From positions 1 through 64,000 of the forward strand of contig JBBSIC010000007.1 in assembly GCA_038232275.1 (NCBI GenBank): a DNA stretch of 64,000 nt, in the 5' to 3' direction. The notes below the pieces were generated by a model. It did not search any database. It was given only the letters and a program-made list of their open reading frames with translations, and was not told the DNA's origin. This document shows, in pieces, positions 8,821 through 17,541 of this stretch. How positions within the stretch are numbered: the stretch's first letter is position 1; each line of letters starts with the position of its first letter. A program made the position numbers and the translations under genes. The stretch is from DATLGB01 sp038232275 (GTDB lineage Bacteria; Actinomycetota; Thermoleophilia; Solirubrobacterales; Solirubrobacteraceae).

Positions 8821-9548
8821 GCCGTGAGTTCGAGATCACCCGCGAGGTCGATCTGCCCGCCGCCCCGGAGGATGTCTGGACCGCGATCACCGCTGATACC
8901 GCGGCGTGGCAGTTCCCGACGGGGATGGAGATCCCCGCCGGCGCCGCGCCGCCCGAGGGGGCGCCTGTCACCACCTGGGACCCGCCGCACCGCCTCGTGA
9001 TCCGCATGGAGTCGCCGGACGGGACCTTCAACGCCCTCGACTACGCGATCGAGGCTCACGAAGGCGGCACGGCGCACCTGCGCTACGTCCACAGCGGGAT
9101 CCTCGCCGACGAGTGGGAGGACCAGTACGACGCCATCGACGGCCACACGGACTTCTACCTCCACACCCTCGGGCAGTACCTCGAGCACTTCAACGGCCGG
9201 CGGGTCACCTACATCGGCCAGCCGTCGGCCGGCATCGAGGGACCCGGGGCCGCCGGGACACCGGGCGCGATGGATGCGCTGCGCGCCGCCTTGGGCGTCT
9301 CGTCGAGCGCACGTGTGGGCGATGCGGTCCATGCGTCGCTCGGCGACGCCGGCACGCTCGACGGCGTCATCGACTACTCGACGCCGGAGTTCCTCGGCGT
9401 CCGCACCGCCGACGGCCTGTACCGCTTCTTCGGGCGCAACCACTTCGGCAGCGTCGTCGGGATGAGCGCGCACCTGTTCGTGGACGGCGTCGACGCTGCG
9501 GCGAGCGAGGCGGCGCTCAAGGCGTGGCTGGACGGGGTGTACGCGTAG
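8817..9548 (+). CDS. SRPBCC/AHSA1-family protein
   Basis: A 243-residue START-like lipid/ligand-binding fold. The N-terminus EITREVDLPAAPEDVWTAIT is the standard SRPBCC opening. The middle carries TTWDPPHRLVIRME and a helix with GQYLEHFNGRR typical of AHSA1/SRPBCC proteins. The last ~80 residues after a Gly/Pro-rich linker look like a second, shorter module, which is longer than the usual ~150-residue family. No catalytic motif is visible. Together with the upstream HTH protein, it may sense or sequester a hydrophobic small molecule. It ends 12 bp from the convergent Zincin_2 gene. Confidence 0.82.
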   Translation: MSREFEITREVDLPAAPEDVWTAITADTAAWQFPTGMEIPAGAAPPEGAPVTTWDPPHRLVIRMESPDGTFNALDYAIEAHEGGTAHLRYVHSGILADEWEDQYDAIDGHTDFYLHTLGQYLEHFNGRRVTYIGQPSAGIEGPGAAGTPGAMDALRAALGVSSSARVGDAVHASLGDAGTLDGVIDYSTPEFLGVRTADGLYRFFGRNHFGSVVGMSAHLFVDGVDAAASEAALKAWLDGVYA

Positions 9549-9560
9549 CAACCTCTACGG

Positions 9561-10607
9561 CTACCCCGCCGCGGAGACCCGCGCGAGCCAGGCGCCGGGG
9601 GCGTCGAGCTCGACAAGCGTGGGCATCGCCTCAGGGCTCTCCCATGCGCGGTTGAGCGCCGCGATCCCGCCCTCGGCGACGACCGCGTCGCAGAACGCCT
9701 TGCCCTGCTCGTACTGGCGCATCTTGAGCTCGAGGCCCATCAGGCGCTCGAGGACGCGCAGCAGACCGGAGCGCTCGCGGCGGCGGCGCTCCAGGCCGGT
9801 GCGCAGATGGGGGAGGTCCTCGAGCAGCGTCTCGCCGACCGCGTCCATGACGTGCTCGGCGTAGCCCTCCAGGAGCGCCATCGTGGCCTGCAGCTCGTCG
9901 AGCAGCACACGCCGCTCCGGCCCGGCCACCAGGTTGATCACATCGCCGTGGCGCACCGCCTCGGCCATCGTCCGGAGGCTGTCGAGCTTCGGCAGCCGCA
10001 GCAGCCTGCGCATGTCGAGGTCAACGTCGAGCGACCGGACCATCTCCCGCACGCGCGAGGCGAGGTGCCCCCGCAGCCAGGGCACGCCGGCGAACTGCAG
10101 GGCGTGCGTGGTCTCGTGCAGCGCGACCCAGCGGGTCAGCGACTGGTCGTCGGCATCGAGCGACCGGGCCGCCTGCGCGAGGTTCGGCCCGACGAAGAGC
10201 AGGCGCGCCGGAACTGCCGGGTCCAGGATCGGGAACTCGTACTGGCCGAGCACGCGCGCGGCCAAGAAGCCCGACAAGGCGCCGACCTCGACGGCGAGCA
10301 GCATGCCGGTCATCGCCCGCAGCGGGCCGGCCATCGGGCCCATCCCGTCGCCGGCCCGGGCGACCACGGGGTCGAGCACCGCCTGCAGCGAGCGCAGGTT
10401 CGTGGCGGCCCAACCGCCGCGATCGACCGTCTCCGGCACCGGCAGGGCGTCCGGCGAGGAGAGGCCGGTGTAATCCGACACGAGCGCGGCGCTGCGGGTG
10501 GCGAAGGACGCGACCTCCGCGGCCAGCGCGTCGAACGGCACGTCGGGCGCGGGCGTCGTCGACGCCACGGCCTTGGCCACACGGTCTGCGAGGCGCCAGT
10601 CGATCAC
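9561..10607 (-). CDS. Zincin_2-family putative metalloprotease (DUF2342, 'F420 biosynthesis associated')
   Basis: A 348-residue protein. It contains an HExxH-like zinc site, HETTHALQFAGVPWLRGHL, at about residues 158-176. An extended helical C-terminal region with LLEGYAEHVMD would supply the third ligand. This is the PF10103 Zincin_2 family, often annotated 'coenzyme F420 biosynthesis associated', found across actinobacteria. Its peptidase activity is presumed, not shown, and its true role is unknown. The N-terminus lacks a signal peptide. It starts 82 bp from the divergent LuxR gene. Confidence 0.88.
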   Translation of the reverse strand: MIDWRLADRVAKAVASTTPAPDVPFDALAAEVASFATRSAALVSDYTGLSSPDALPVPETVDRGGWAATNLRSLQAVLDPVVARAGDGMGPMAGPLRAMTGMLLAVEVGALSGFLAARVLGQYEFPILDPAVPARLLFVGPNLAQAARSLDADDQSLTRWVALHETTHALQFAGVPWLRGHLASRVREMVRSLDVDLDMRRLLRLPKLDSLRTMAEAVRHGDVINLVAGPERRVLLDELQATMALLEGYAEHVMDAVGETLLEDLPHLRTGLERRRRERSGLLRVLERLMGLELKMRQYEQGKAFCDAVVAEGGIAALNRAWESPEAMPTLVELDAPGAWLARVSAAG

Positions 10608-10689
10608 CCGTTGGAGGCTACGGCGTGGTTCTCCTCCGCGGCCCCTAGGTGTACCCGACCCTTACCGGCGCGACCACTCTGGCCTAGGT

Positions 10690-13644
10690 TTGTCTGCTGT
10701 CGCCCCACCAATCGCCACCCCCTCCAGGCGGGACCGCCAGTCCTCGACGCGCTTCATCGGGCGCGAGCGTGAGCGGACGCTGCTTCTCGAAGCCGCGATC
10801 GGTCCACCGGCCCTGATCCTCGTCGAGGGCGCGGCGGGTGTCGGCAAGAGCGCGCTCGTGCGCGAGACGCTCGCCGCCCCGGCGCTGTGCAGCGCGCGCG
10901 TACTCGTCGGCCACGCTCATCGGCTCCGCGAGCCGTTCCCGCTCGGTCCGGTCGTCGAGGCGCTCTGCGGCCTGGATCCGCGATCGCCCGGGCCAGCGCT
11001 CAGCCCGGTGGTCGGGGCGCTGCGGCCGATATTGCCCGAGCTCGCGGACATCCTCCCACCCCAGCCCACTCCCATGGCCGACCCGAGAGCCGAGCGTCAC
11101 CGGATCTTCAGAGCCCTGCGGGAGCTGCTGGCTGCCTCGGGGCGTACGATCTGCGTCCTGGAGGATCTGCACTGGGCCGATGAGGGCACGCTCGAGCTCC
11201 TGGCATTCCTCGTCTCCGACCTTCCGGAGAAGCTGTCGCTCGTAGTCACCTATCGCGGCGAGGACCTGCCGTTCGCGTCGTCGCTCCTCGCACTGACCGC
11301 GGGCCTGCGGGCGCATGCGAGCCGCGCCACGATCCGGGTCCCTCCCCTGTCAGTCGACGAGGTCGGGCGGCTGTCCTGCGCCCTCCTGGAGACAAGCACG
11401 GTGCCGGCGGAGCTCGCGGAGCACCTGCACGACCAGACCTCCGGGATACCGTTCGCCATCGAAGAGGTCGTGCGACTGCACCGCAGTCAGCTCGAGCGCC
11501 TGGACGGGTGGCGAACGGTCGAGGAACTCGACCACATGGGCGTCCCACCCGCGGTGCGGGAGCCGCTGCGCGAGCGAATGGCGTCTTTGACGAGCGACGC
11601 CTGGCTCGTCACGCGCACCGTCGCAGTGCTCGGGACGCCGGCCAGCGAGCGGGTGATCGGAAGGATCGCCGGCTTGCCGTCGGTACGGACCGTCAAGGCG
11701 CTCAGCGAGGCGCTTTTTAGGATGGTGCTCGAGGAGCGACCCGACGGTCGCCATGGGTTCCTGCATGCGCTTGCCGCACAGGCCGTCTACGACGAAACCC
11801 CGGGGGCCGAGCGACGCCGGCTGCACCGGCGGGCGGCGGACGCGCTCAAGTCCGGCCCTGGCTCCCTGCCGCTCGCCCAACTCGCGCACCACTACAAGGA
11901 GGCCGGGAGCCTGCGCCAGTGGGTGCGCTACGCCGAGGCGGCCGCAGCCGCCGCGCTCGCCGTCGGCGATGACCGATCTGCGGCGCGGCTTCTCGAACAG
12001 GCGCTGCGCGCCGGCGAGCTGCCGCGGGCGGCGCGGCTGCGGATGGCAGTCAAGCTGGGCGCTGCCGCGCGCTTCAGCGCCGACCCGCAGCGGGCCATCG
12101 AGCTGCTCGGGCGCGTGCGCGACGACGTGCCGATGGCCGTGGGGGTGCGCGGCGAGCTCCGCTACCGCATCGCGCACCTGCGCTACCAGACAGGCGACAC
12201 GGGGCCGTGGCGTGAGGAGATGGTGCGTGCGATCGAAGAGCTCCAGGGGCAGCCGAAGCTCGCCGCGGGCGCGATGATCACGCTCGCGTGGCCGGTCGTC
12301 GGACAGGACGATGTCGAGAATCACCTGAGTTGGCTCGATCGCGCCGTGGAGGCGGCCGCGCGCTCGGACGACCCGGCCATCAAGGCCGGCGTCGCAGGGC
12401 AGCGCGCGGCGATCCTCGTGTGCGTCGGCGATCCGCGGGGTTGGAGCGCCGCGGCGCGGATCTCCCGCGAAGGTCGCTCTGTGGAGGAGAAGTTCGATCT
12501 GATGCGGGCCTATCAGAGCCTGTCGGGTACTGCGACCGCCCTCGGCTACTTCGACCGCGCCGAGTCCTTCCTCGAGCAGGCCGGGAGCCTCGTCGATGAG
12601 CTTCTCCACGTCCCGTGGCGCCCCTGGTTGCAGAGTGCGCGGGCCCGCCTGGACTGGCGCACGGGTCGGTGGGACGGGCTGGAGCACCGGCTGCGGGCGC
12701 TGTCGGAACGGGGCACCGGGGGGCCCGCCCTGGCCATCGCAAACGAGATGATCCTGGCGGCCCTCCTGCTCAGCCACGGACGGATCCGGGACGCGGAGCA
12801 GCGCTTTGCGTCGATTCTGTCGCGTGCGGAGGCGCGCGGCTGGACGAGCGCGCGCACGGCGGGGGCCGCAGGACTGGCCCGCATCCGCCTCGCGCGCGGA
12901 GATGCGCGATCGGCCGTCGACGCAGCCGGCGGCGGGCTCGAGATGCTCAGACGCAAGGGCGTTTGGATCTGGGGGCAAGAGCTCGTGCCCGTCATGGTGC
13001 AGTCCCTGCTGGGGTGCGGCGACCTGGGCGAGGCGTCCGCGCTGGCGCAGCAGTTTTCGGCGGGAGTCGAGGGACGGGACGCGCCCGCCGCAAGGGCGGC
13101 CGGCTTCTTCTGTCGCGCGGCGGTCGCCGAAGCGCAGGGCCGGCACGCTGTGGCCGCTCGGCGTTTTGCTCGCGCGGAGGATCTCTCCGGAGCGCTGCCG
13201 GCTCCCTACGACGCAGCCAGGGCCCGAGCGGCTCGCGCACGTTGCCTGCTCAACGGGGGTCACGAGGACGGCCCGACGCTCATGCTCAGCGCGCTGGACG
13301 CCTTCGACGACCTGGGCGCCGGCTGGGATGCCGCTCAGGTGCGGGAGCAGCTCAGGGCGCACGACGTTCCCGTGCCGCCGCGGTGGCGGGGCGGCCGCCG
13401 CCCCTACGGGAAGCTCCTGTCACCGCGAGAGGCGGAGGTCGCCCACCTGGCCGCGATGGGACACAAGAATCGCGAGATCGCGGAGACGTTGTTCATCTCA
13501 CGAAGAACGGTGGAGACCCATGTGGCCGCCGCCCTTCGCAAGCTCGGGGCGCGATCGCGGGATGGGCTCGCGGGCCGCCTCGCCGCGCGCATGGACCAGG
13601 AGCCGTCGACCCCGGACCAATTGCCGGTAGCTCCTACCGATTGA
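10690..13644 (+). CDS. Large ATP-binding LuxR-type regulator (LAL family)
   Basis: About 984 residues. An N-terminal AAA/NACHT-like ATPase has Walker A GAAGVGKS (residues ~48-54) and Walker B VLEDLHWADEG. A long helical TPR-like middle follows. A C-terminal LuxR/GerE HTH (from ~908) contains LLSPREAEVAHLA and RRTVETHVAAALRKLG. LAL proteins are actinobacterial activators whose DNA binding is gated by ATP and inducer. No ATG or GTG exists in frame upstream of the ATPase after the divergent gene, so TTG 10690 is the likeliest start. It is directly followed by the secreted FG-GAP gene, which may be a target. Confidence 0.88.
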   Translation: MSAVAPPIATPSRRDRQSSTRFIGRERERTLLLEAAIGPPALILVEGAAGVGKSALVRETLAAPALCSARVLVGHAHRLREPFPLGPVVEALCGLDPRSPGPALSPVVGALRPILPELADILPPQPTPMADPRAERHRIFRALRELLAASGRTICVLEDLHWADEGTLELLAFLVSDLPEKLSLVVTYRGEDLPFASSLLALTAGLRAHASRATIRVPPLSVDEVGRLSCALLETSTVPAELAEHLHDQTSGIPFAIEEVVRLHRSQLERLDGWRTVEELDHMGVPPAVREPLRERMASLTSDAWLVTRTVAVLGTPASERVIGRIAGLPSVRTVKALSEALFRMVLEERPDGRHGFLHALAAQAVYDETPGAERRRLHRRAADALKSGPGSLPLAQLAHHYKEAGSLRQWVRYAEAAAAAALAVGDDRSAARLLEQALRAGELPRAARLRMAVKLGAAARFSADPQRAIELLGRVRDDVPMAVGVRGELRYRIAHLRYQTGDTGPWREEMVRAIEELQGQPKLAAGAMITLAWPVVGQDDVENHLSWLDRAVEAAARSDDPAIKAGVAGQRAAILVCVGDPRGWSAAARISREGRSVEEKFDLMRAYQSLSGTATALGYFDRAESFLEQAGSLVDELLHVPWRPWLQSARARLDWRTGRWDGLEHRLRALSERGTGGPALAIANEMILAALLLSHGRIRDAEQRFASILSRAEARGWTSARTAGAAGLARIRLARGDARSAVDAAGGGLEMLRRKGVWIWGQELVPVMVQSLLGCGDLGEASALAQQFSAGVEGRDAPAARAAGFFCRAAVAEAQGRHAVAARRFARAEDLSGALPAPYDAARARAARARCLLNGGHEDGPTLMLSALDAFDDLGAGWDAAQVREQLRAHDVPVPPRWRGGRRPYGKLLSPREAEVAHLAAMGHKNREIAETLFISRRTVETHVAAALRKLGARSRDGLAGRLAARMDQEPSTPDQLPVAPTD

Positions 13645-13714
13645 AAAGCTCCCCGGGGTGGGGGAGGCTGCGGCCGGCAGGTCCGCACCACGCCCGAGCA
13701 GGAGCAGGAGCCGC

Positions 13715-15733
13715 ATGAGCTATCTTGACCACATCGCCAGGACACGACGCGCCCTTTTGCGATCGCTGATGAGCGTGGTCGCGCTCGGTGCGGTGGCGGT
13801 GGTCGTGCCCGCGGACGGTGTCGCGGCGACGTCTGCCACGGTGTACGACGCGTTCTCGGTCGACTCGCCGTTCCCGGGCACCGGTGCCCGCTTCCCCGAG
13901 CGCGTCGCCACGGCCGGCGATCTCACGGGCGACGGCGTGCCCGACGTCCTTGCCTCGAGCTACATCCAGAGTGTCGCGGGCGTGCCGGGCGCCGGAAGGG
14001 CCTTCTTGATCGACGGCGCCGATCGCTCGACGGCCTACGCGCTGACCGAGCCGAGCCCGCAGGATGGCTCGCAGTTCGGCTTCTACATCGCCGTCCCCGG
14101 CGATCTCAACGCCGACGGAAAGAACGACCTGCTCGTCGGGGCGCCGTATCGGGATGTCTACTCGGGCGCCGGCACGCCCTGTGGGGCTCCGGAGCCCAAC
14201 GGCTGCAACGAGAACCAGGGCAAGATGTACGCCTTCGACGGCCCGTCCGGACGGTTGCTGTACGGCATCGACAACCCCCATCCGCAATCGGATGAGGGGG
14301 TCTTCGGGACCTTCGGGGCGCGGATCGGAGCGGCCGGTGACGTCAACGGCGACGGTGTCGTGGACATCATCGCCGGCGCCCCGGCCAACGACGTGCCGGC
14401 CGACTGCGCGCAGCAGACGCCGGTCGCCCCGGGCTGCCGCAAGAACGAGGGCGAGGCGTTCATCTTCGACGGGAAGGACGGCAGCCTGATCCGCCAGCTG
14501 AACATCCCCGGCGCCGACGAGGCCCCGGCGGCCTGCACGACGCCGAGCCCGAGCAGCCGCTGCGGCAACTTCGGGGGCACCGTGCAGAGCCCCGGCGACA
14601 TCGACGGCGACGGCGTGGCGGATCAGGTCGCCGTCGCATACGCGCTCATGCCGACCCCGGACCGGTTCGGCCGCATCTACCTGTTCAGCGGGAAGACGGG
14701 TGGCGTGCTGACGCGGATCGACCAGCCCGTCCCCGACGTCAATGCGTTCTGGGGGCTGCAGGATCTCGAGATCGACACACCCGGCGACGTGACCGGGGAC
14801 GGGGTGCCGGACATCTACGGGACGGGTTTCCTCCAGGACGGGGTGAACGCTCAGCCGAGCGCGGGGCGTGCCTGGATCTTCGACGGCAAGGCGTCGGTGG
14901 CCGCCGGCCACGGGGTCGTCGCCTACGAGGTCAAGGACCCGATCCCGGATGCGTCGAAGGCGTTCGGGTTCGCTGAGCGCAAGACCGACTACAACAAGGA
15001 CGGTCGTCTCGACCTCTTCGTCGGGGCGCTCTCGGGCAACAACACCCAGGCCTACATCCTGGACGGCAGGGATGGCTCCACGCTGCTCAAGACGCTGGCG
15101 CAGCCGGCGGCTGACATCCAGACCGCGACGGCGAGCGACAGCGGTCCCGAGTTCGCGGCGAGCCTGAGCGCACCCGGCGACCTCAACGGTGACGGGGAGC
15201 CCGACTATGTCGCGGCGGCGCCGTTTCTCGACGTCGGCGGCGCGCAGGACCAGGGACGCCTGTACTTCTATGAGTCCAACGTCCCACCGACGCCGACGCC
15301 GACGCCGACGCCTTCGTCGATGCCGTCGCCATCGGCGACGCCCTCACCATCAGCGACGCCCTCGCCGACGCCGACGCCGATCAAGCGCAGGACGCCGGGG
15401 CTGTCGGCGAAGGTGCGGCCGAAGCGCGATCGCCGGAAGCCGTTCACGTTCACCACCAAGGGCCGGTTGACGCTGCCCAAGGGCGTGAGCCGGTCGCGGG
15501 GCTGCAAGGGCCACGTCCGGGTGACCGTGAAGCGGAAGGGTCGCGGCAAGACGTACTCGAGCCGGGTGGCGCGGGTGCGAGGCACCTGCAAGTTCACGAG
15601 CCGGGTGCGCTTCAAGAACGCCAAGCGCTTCCATCGCCGGCACGCGACGCTGCGGTTCTTGATCCGGTTCCAGGGCAACGCGCGCCTGAAGCCCAGGCGG
15701 ATCGTCCGCACCGCCGGATTCGGGCCCGGATGA
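13715..15733 (+). CDS. Secreted FG-GAP beta-propeller protein
   Basis: A 672-residue exported protein. A signal peptide (basic start, LMSVVALGAVAVVVPADGVA) is followed by about seven FG-GAP/calcium-binding repeats. Examples are GDLTGDGVPDVL, GDLNADGKNDLL, GDVNGDGVVDII, GDIDGDGVADQV, GDVTGDGVPDIY and GDLNGDGEPDYV. Together they should make an integrin-alpha-like propeller. A Pro/Thr/Ser linker (15284-15382) leads to a ~105-residue Lys/Arg-rich C-terminal beta domain with two cysteines. It may be an adhesin or bind wall polymers. The last domain's basic charge suggests contact with anionic wall material. The start follows GGAGCAGGAG. No sortase motif is visible. Confidence 0.88.
   Translation: MSYLDHIARTRRALLRSLMSVVALGAVAVVVPADGVAATSATVYDAFSVDSPFPGTGARFPERVATAGDLTGDGVPDVLASSYIQSVAGVPGAGRAFLIDGADRSTAYALTEPSPQDGSQFGFYIAVPGDLNADGKNDLLVGAPYRDVYSGAGTPCGAPEPNGCNENQGKMYAFDGPSGRLLYGIDNPHPQSDEGVFGTFGARIGAAGDVNGDGVVDIIAGAPANDVPADCAQQTPVAPGCRKNEGEAFIFDGKDGSLIRQLNIPGADEAPAACTTPSPSSRCGNFGGTVQSPGDIDGDGVADQVAVAYALMPTPDRFGRIYLFSGKTGGVLTRIDQPVPDVNAFWGLQDLEIDTPGDVTGDGVPDIYGTGFLQDGVNAQPSAGRAWIFDGKASVAAGHGVVAYEVKDPIPDASKAFGFAERKTDYNKDGRLDLFVGALSGNNTQAYILDGRDGSTLLKTLAQPAADIQTATASDSGPEFAASLSAPGDLNGDGEPDYVAAAPFLDVGGAQDQGRLYFYESNVPPTPTPTPTPSSMPSPSATPSPSATPSPTPTPIKRRTPGLSAKVRPKRDRRKPFTFTTKGRLTLPKGVSRSRGCKGHVRVTVKRKGRGKTYSSRVARVRGTCKFTSRVRFKNAKRFHRRHATLRFLIRFQGNARLKPRRIVRTAGFGPG
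15284..15382 (+). repeat. Pro/Thr/Ser tandem linker within the FG-GAP gene
   Basis: The first and last parts repeat the hexamer CCGACG, encoding Pro-Thr. A middle part repeats a longer Pro-Ser-Ala-Thr unit. The stretch forms an extended surface linker and could vary in copy number by slippage. Confidence 0.7.
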
Positions 15734-15761
15734 CCACCGATCGAGCGAGGAGCTGAGAAGC

Positions 15762-16679
15762 ATGCAACGTCTGCGCCTGATGACCTGGTGCTCGAGCTGT
15801 GTCAGCGGCATGCACCTGCCGGCCTTCGCGGCGGCCGAGGGCGGCCTGTTCGCCGAGCAGGGTCTCGAGGTCGAGTTCGTCGCGGCCGCACCGTTTCGGG
15901 ACTTCTCGCTGTCCGGGTTGGCCGTCAGGGTCAACGCGCTGGCGGCTGGCGACGCCGAGCTCGCCCTGACCGGCGTCGCCTACGTGCTCGCGGCCCAGAG
16001 CGAGGCCGCCGGACGCCTGCCGGTGCGCTTCGTCGCGACTGCGCACCAGCGCAATCCGATCGCCGGGGTCGTTCGCGAGGACTCGGGCTTGCGCTCCTGC
16101 GAGGATCTGGCCGGAGCGCGGGCCGCGCGCTGGAGCATCCCGTGGTACACGCAGGAGTACGCGGGAGCCATGGACCACCTGGGTCTCGACGCGCCGGTGA
16201 TCGTCGACGTCCCCGGCAATCTCGATCAGGCGCTCGGAGCCGGTGAGATCGACGTGATCCCGACGTGGATGGACATGACGCTCTACCACCTCGACGCCGG
16301 CTTCGACGTCCGCGCGATCGGATTGGACATCCCGGTCTACAGCACGGGCCTCGTAGCCGCCGATCGCGTGCCCCTCGACGTGGTCCACCGGGTGCGCGCC
16401 GCGTTCGCGGCCGGGCACGAGCTCCAGCGCGAGCAGCCCGAGCTGGGGATGGCCGGCTTCAGGCGCCGCTTCCCAGACATCTCAGAGGAGCACGCGCGCG
16501 CCAACTGGGACCTCTATGCGCCCTATGCGTTCGACGCCGTCGCGCCGGGAAGCATGGACGCGGGCCGCTGGCAGGAGACGATCGACTACATGGCCAGGAC
16601 CCACGGCGTGGCGACCCTCCCGGCGGAGCAGCTCTACCGCCCGGAGCTCCTCACGCCAGCGGTCGCGCACAGCGTGTGA
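15762..16679 (+). CDS. NMT1/THI5-like substrate-binding-fold protein, apparently cytosolic
   Basis: A 305-residue type II periplasmic-binding-protein fold of the SsuA/THI5 (NMT1) family. Visible features are AFAAAEGGLFAEQGLEVEFV, the domain-hinge region with VNALAAGDAELALTGVAYVL, and the late PVYSTGLVAADRVPLD. Usual relatives are lipoproteins of ABC importers for taurine, nitrate or thiamine precursors. Here the fold begins at residue ~4 with a CSSC cluster, and no signal peptide or lipobox is present. No permease or ATPase gene is adjacent. It could therefore be an intracellular enzyme or sensor (compare yeast Thi5, which is cytosolic and uses Cys/His residues). GAGGAG precedes the ATG. It meets the opposing phosphatase gene with zero intergenic bases. 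Confidence 0.75.
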   Translation: MQRLRLMTWCSSCVSGMHLPAFAAAEGGLFAEQGLEVEFVAAAPFRDFSLSGLAVRVNALAAGDAELALTGVAYVLAAQSEAAGRLPVRFVATAHQRNPIAGVVREDSGLRSCEDLAGARAARWSIPWYTQEYAGAMDHLGLDAPVIVDVPGNLDQALGAGEIDVIPTWMDMTLYHLDAGFDVRAIGLDIPVYSTGLVAADRVPLDVVHRVRAAFAAGHELQREQPELGMAGFRRRFPDISEEHARANWDLYAPYAFDAVAPGSMDAGRWQETIDYMARTHGVATLPAEQLYRPELLTPAVAHSV

Positions 16680-17519
16680 TCACACGGGCGGGACGCGCCG
16701 CAGCTCGTCGAGCGCGGCGACGCTGCGGGCGGCCACGAGCGGTGAGCGCGCTTCGTTGTCCAGCGGCGCGCCGAGTGGGTCCTCGTAGGCGATGAAGGCG
16801 ACCTGGCCCCCCGCCTCGCGCACGATCAGCTGGCCGGCGGCGACGTCGACCGCGCGGCAGCGCGACAGCGAGACCATCCCGTCCATCCGCGCGCCGGCCA
16901 CCTGGCAGAGCGTCACCGCCATCGTCCCGAGGGCGCGCAAGCGGTGGGCGGTGGCGACGAGCTCGTCGGCGGCCGCGCGCAGCGAGCGCGGGTCGGCGGA
17001 CTCGATCCCGACGAGCTCGAGCCGCCCGTCGGCGCTGCGGCGCTCGGGCACGTCGCGGGCGAGCGGGACGCCGTCGAGATGGGCGCCGTGGCCGCGGCGG
17101 GCGGTCCACTCCTCCTGCGGGCCGTAGTCGTAGACGAAGGCGAACGCGACGTCGGCCATCGTCGGGCCGTCGGCGACGGCGATCGAGATCGAGTGGTGCG
17201 GGAGGCCGCGCTTGGCATTCGTCGAGCCGTCTATCGGGTCGATCACCACCGTCACGTCGGGCGAGCCGAAGTCGATGCGCCCGCGTTCCTCGCTGACCGC
17301 CGTGAACCGCGCACCGTCGCGGTGCAGGGCCTCGAGCTCCGCGAAGACGGCCGCCTCGGCATCGGAGTCGATCACGAGCGTGTCGTCGCCGCCCTCGCCG
17401 CGCGTGCCGGTCTCGGTCACGCGCTCCGCCGTCGACGGGCGCTCGGCGAGGATGTTGTGCAGCGCCGCAGCGGCGCGGCGCGCGGCGCCCAGCCAGTCTG
17501 CGTCCAGAGCCTCCATCAT
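16680..17519 (-). CDS. Inositol monophosphatase-family phosphatase
   Basis: A 279-residue Mg-dependent phosphatase of the IMPase/FBPase/CysQ superfamily. The metal-binding motif is VIDPIDGSTNAKRG, preceded by a conserved glutamate in AVSEERGR. The C-terminal counterpart is AVDVAAGQLIVREAGG, with Asp for the usual WD. Substrates in this family include inositol-1-phosphate, histidinol phosphate, FBP and PAP. Context does not decide. The start is ATG 17519 or 17516, both after AGAGAGG. Only 22 bp separate it from the divergent helicase start. Confidence 0.87.
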   Translation of the reverse strand: MMEALDADWLGAARRAAAALHNILAERPSTAERVTETGTRGEGGDDTLVIDSDAEAAVFAELEALHRDGARFTAVSEERGRIDFGSPDVTVVIDPIDGSTNAKRGLPHHSISIAVADGPTMADVAFAFVYDYGPQEEWTARRGHGAHLDGVPLARDVPERRSADGRLELVGIESADPRSLRAAADELVATAHRLRALGTMAVTLCQVAGARMDGMVSLSRCRAVDVAAGQLIVREAGGQVAFIAYEDPLGAPLDNEARSPLVAARSVAALDELRRVPPV

Positions 17520-17541
17520 CGCCGAATTATCCTCTCTCTCA

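Noticed and set aside
11350..13362. 670-codon minus-strand frame opposite the LuxR gene
   Set aside because: No recognisable domain. It is antisense to clear helical repeats and an HTH.
13645..13714. Short hairpin after the LuxR gene (13649-13666)
   Set aside because: A 6-bp stem of G/C runs without a T-tract is expected by chance in this GC-rich sequence.
15284..15382. Tandem repeats considered as CRISPR or a microsatellite element
   Set aside because: They encode an in-frame Pro/Thr/Ser linker of the FG-GAP protein. There are no spacers.
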